Shown here piece after piece: positions 63,927 through 64,000 of a DNA stretch of 64,000 bases. How positions within the stretch are numbered: the stretch's first letter is position 1; every line of letters starts with the position of its first letter. Position numbers and translations under genes: made by a program. The stretch spans positions 62,001-126,000 of the forward strand of contig JAJYDJ010000003.1 in assembly GCA_021777565.1 (NCBI GenBank). The letters are read 5' to 3'. Source of the stretch: a bacterium (lineage in GTDB: Bacteria; Patescibacteria; Microgenomatia; Levybacterales; UBA12049). The notes below the pieces were generated by a model. The model worked only from the letters and a program-made list of their open reading frames with translations. It was not told the origin of the DNA and did not search any database.

Positions 63927-64000
63927 ATGAAATACTGGTCAGACACATTAGCTGAAAAATTAAAAGAGAGGCACTTACCTCTGGAGGGTGTCGATGATAT
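63927..64000 (+). CDS. Probable class I lysyl-tRNA synthetase, N-terminus only
   Basis: Only 24 codons are visible: MKYWSDTLAEKLKERHLP followed by LEGVDDI. The start W-(A/S)-D-x-(I/L)-A-x-x-(I/L) and the following VDD fit the N-terminus of class I lysyl-tRNA synthetases, whose HIGH-like motif would come just beyond the window. This class occurs in archaea, spirochaetes, some alphaproteobacteria and many CPR bacteria. The identification is independent of, but agrees with, the lysine-rich leader. The short sequence keeps it tentative. Confidence 0.55.
   Translation, partial: MKYWSDTLAEKLKERHLPLEGVDD

Overview
The window looks like a chromosomal segment of a Candidate Phyla Radiation (Patescibacteria) bacterium, most likely of the Microgenomates type. 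Support comes from the AT-rich composition, the standard code with TGA used as stop, and a set of families typical of this group: DUF4446, DUF3048, DUF5679, VanW, a split transketolase, CBS-less IMP dehydrogenase, a start resembling class I lysyl-tRNA synthetase, and conjugation genes of the Replic_Relax/TraG/VirB4 type. The lineage call is inference from gene content; no rRNA gene is present.

Positions 1-3.3 kb form a leftward phage- or element-like module: a pentapeptide-repeat protein cut by the window edge, a YqaJ-like exonuclease with RecT, small proteins, a membrane-anchored lytic transglycosylase and a small HTH-like protein. A tRNA-Glu(CTC) gene follows at 3.35 kb. The gene of a large serine recombinase runs into its 3' end. 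From there to about 29.6 kb lies what I read as an integrative conjugative element: XRE regulator, TraG/TraD-like coupling ATPase, Replic_Relax protein, and, 10 kb further on, VirB2-, VirB6-, PrgI/VirB3- and VirB4-like genes, an M23 peptidase and two membrane proteins. Between these two halves sits a 9.7-kb cargo block (9.3-19.0 kb). It combines a divergent thymidylate-synthase homologue, a deoxyribosyltransferase-like protein, a sugar dehydrogenase, a DegT aminotransferase, NUDIX, dNK-like kinase, HAD and HD enzymes, a polysaccharide deacetylase and two glycosyltransferases. The element ends with a C5 DNA methyltransferase, a PLD-type (NgoFVII/BfiI-like) nuclease and a Z1-domain ATPase, a probable restriction or defence triad.

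From 30 kb on the genes look like core genome: DEAD-box helicase, IMP dehydrogenase, an operon of glycerate kinase, split transketolase and an FAD-linked 2-hydroxyacid dehydrogenase, a DoxX-like membrane protein, a methyltransferase divergent from an orphan receiver protein, zinc-ribbon microproteins, DUF4446, DUF3048, SecD/SecF, a Ham1-like pyrophosphatase, YqeY, Lon, an envelope and glycosylation block (SNase-LTD, deacetylase, GT39, GT2-GtrA, VanW, solute-binding protein), GreA, acetyl-CoA synthetase, and both subunits of an ATP-citrate lyase. The right edge cuts a gene that looks like class I lysyl-tRNA synthetase.

The strongest regulatory observation is just upstream of that last gene: a promoter, a 15-codon leader peptide with two Lys-Lys pairs, and three mutually exclusive RNA stems ending in an intrinsic terminator, the layout of a ribosome-mediated lysine attenuator. 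Other signals are a CIRCE-type palindrome inside the lon promoter, a terminator-like hairpin in the greA leader, and many genes whose -10 box lies so close to the start codon that the mRNA would be leaderless.
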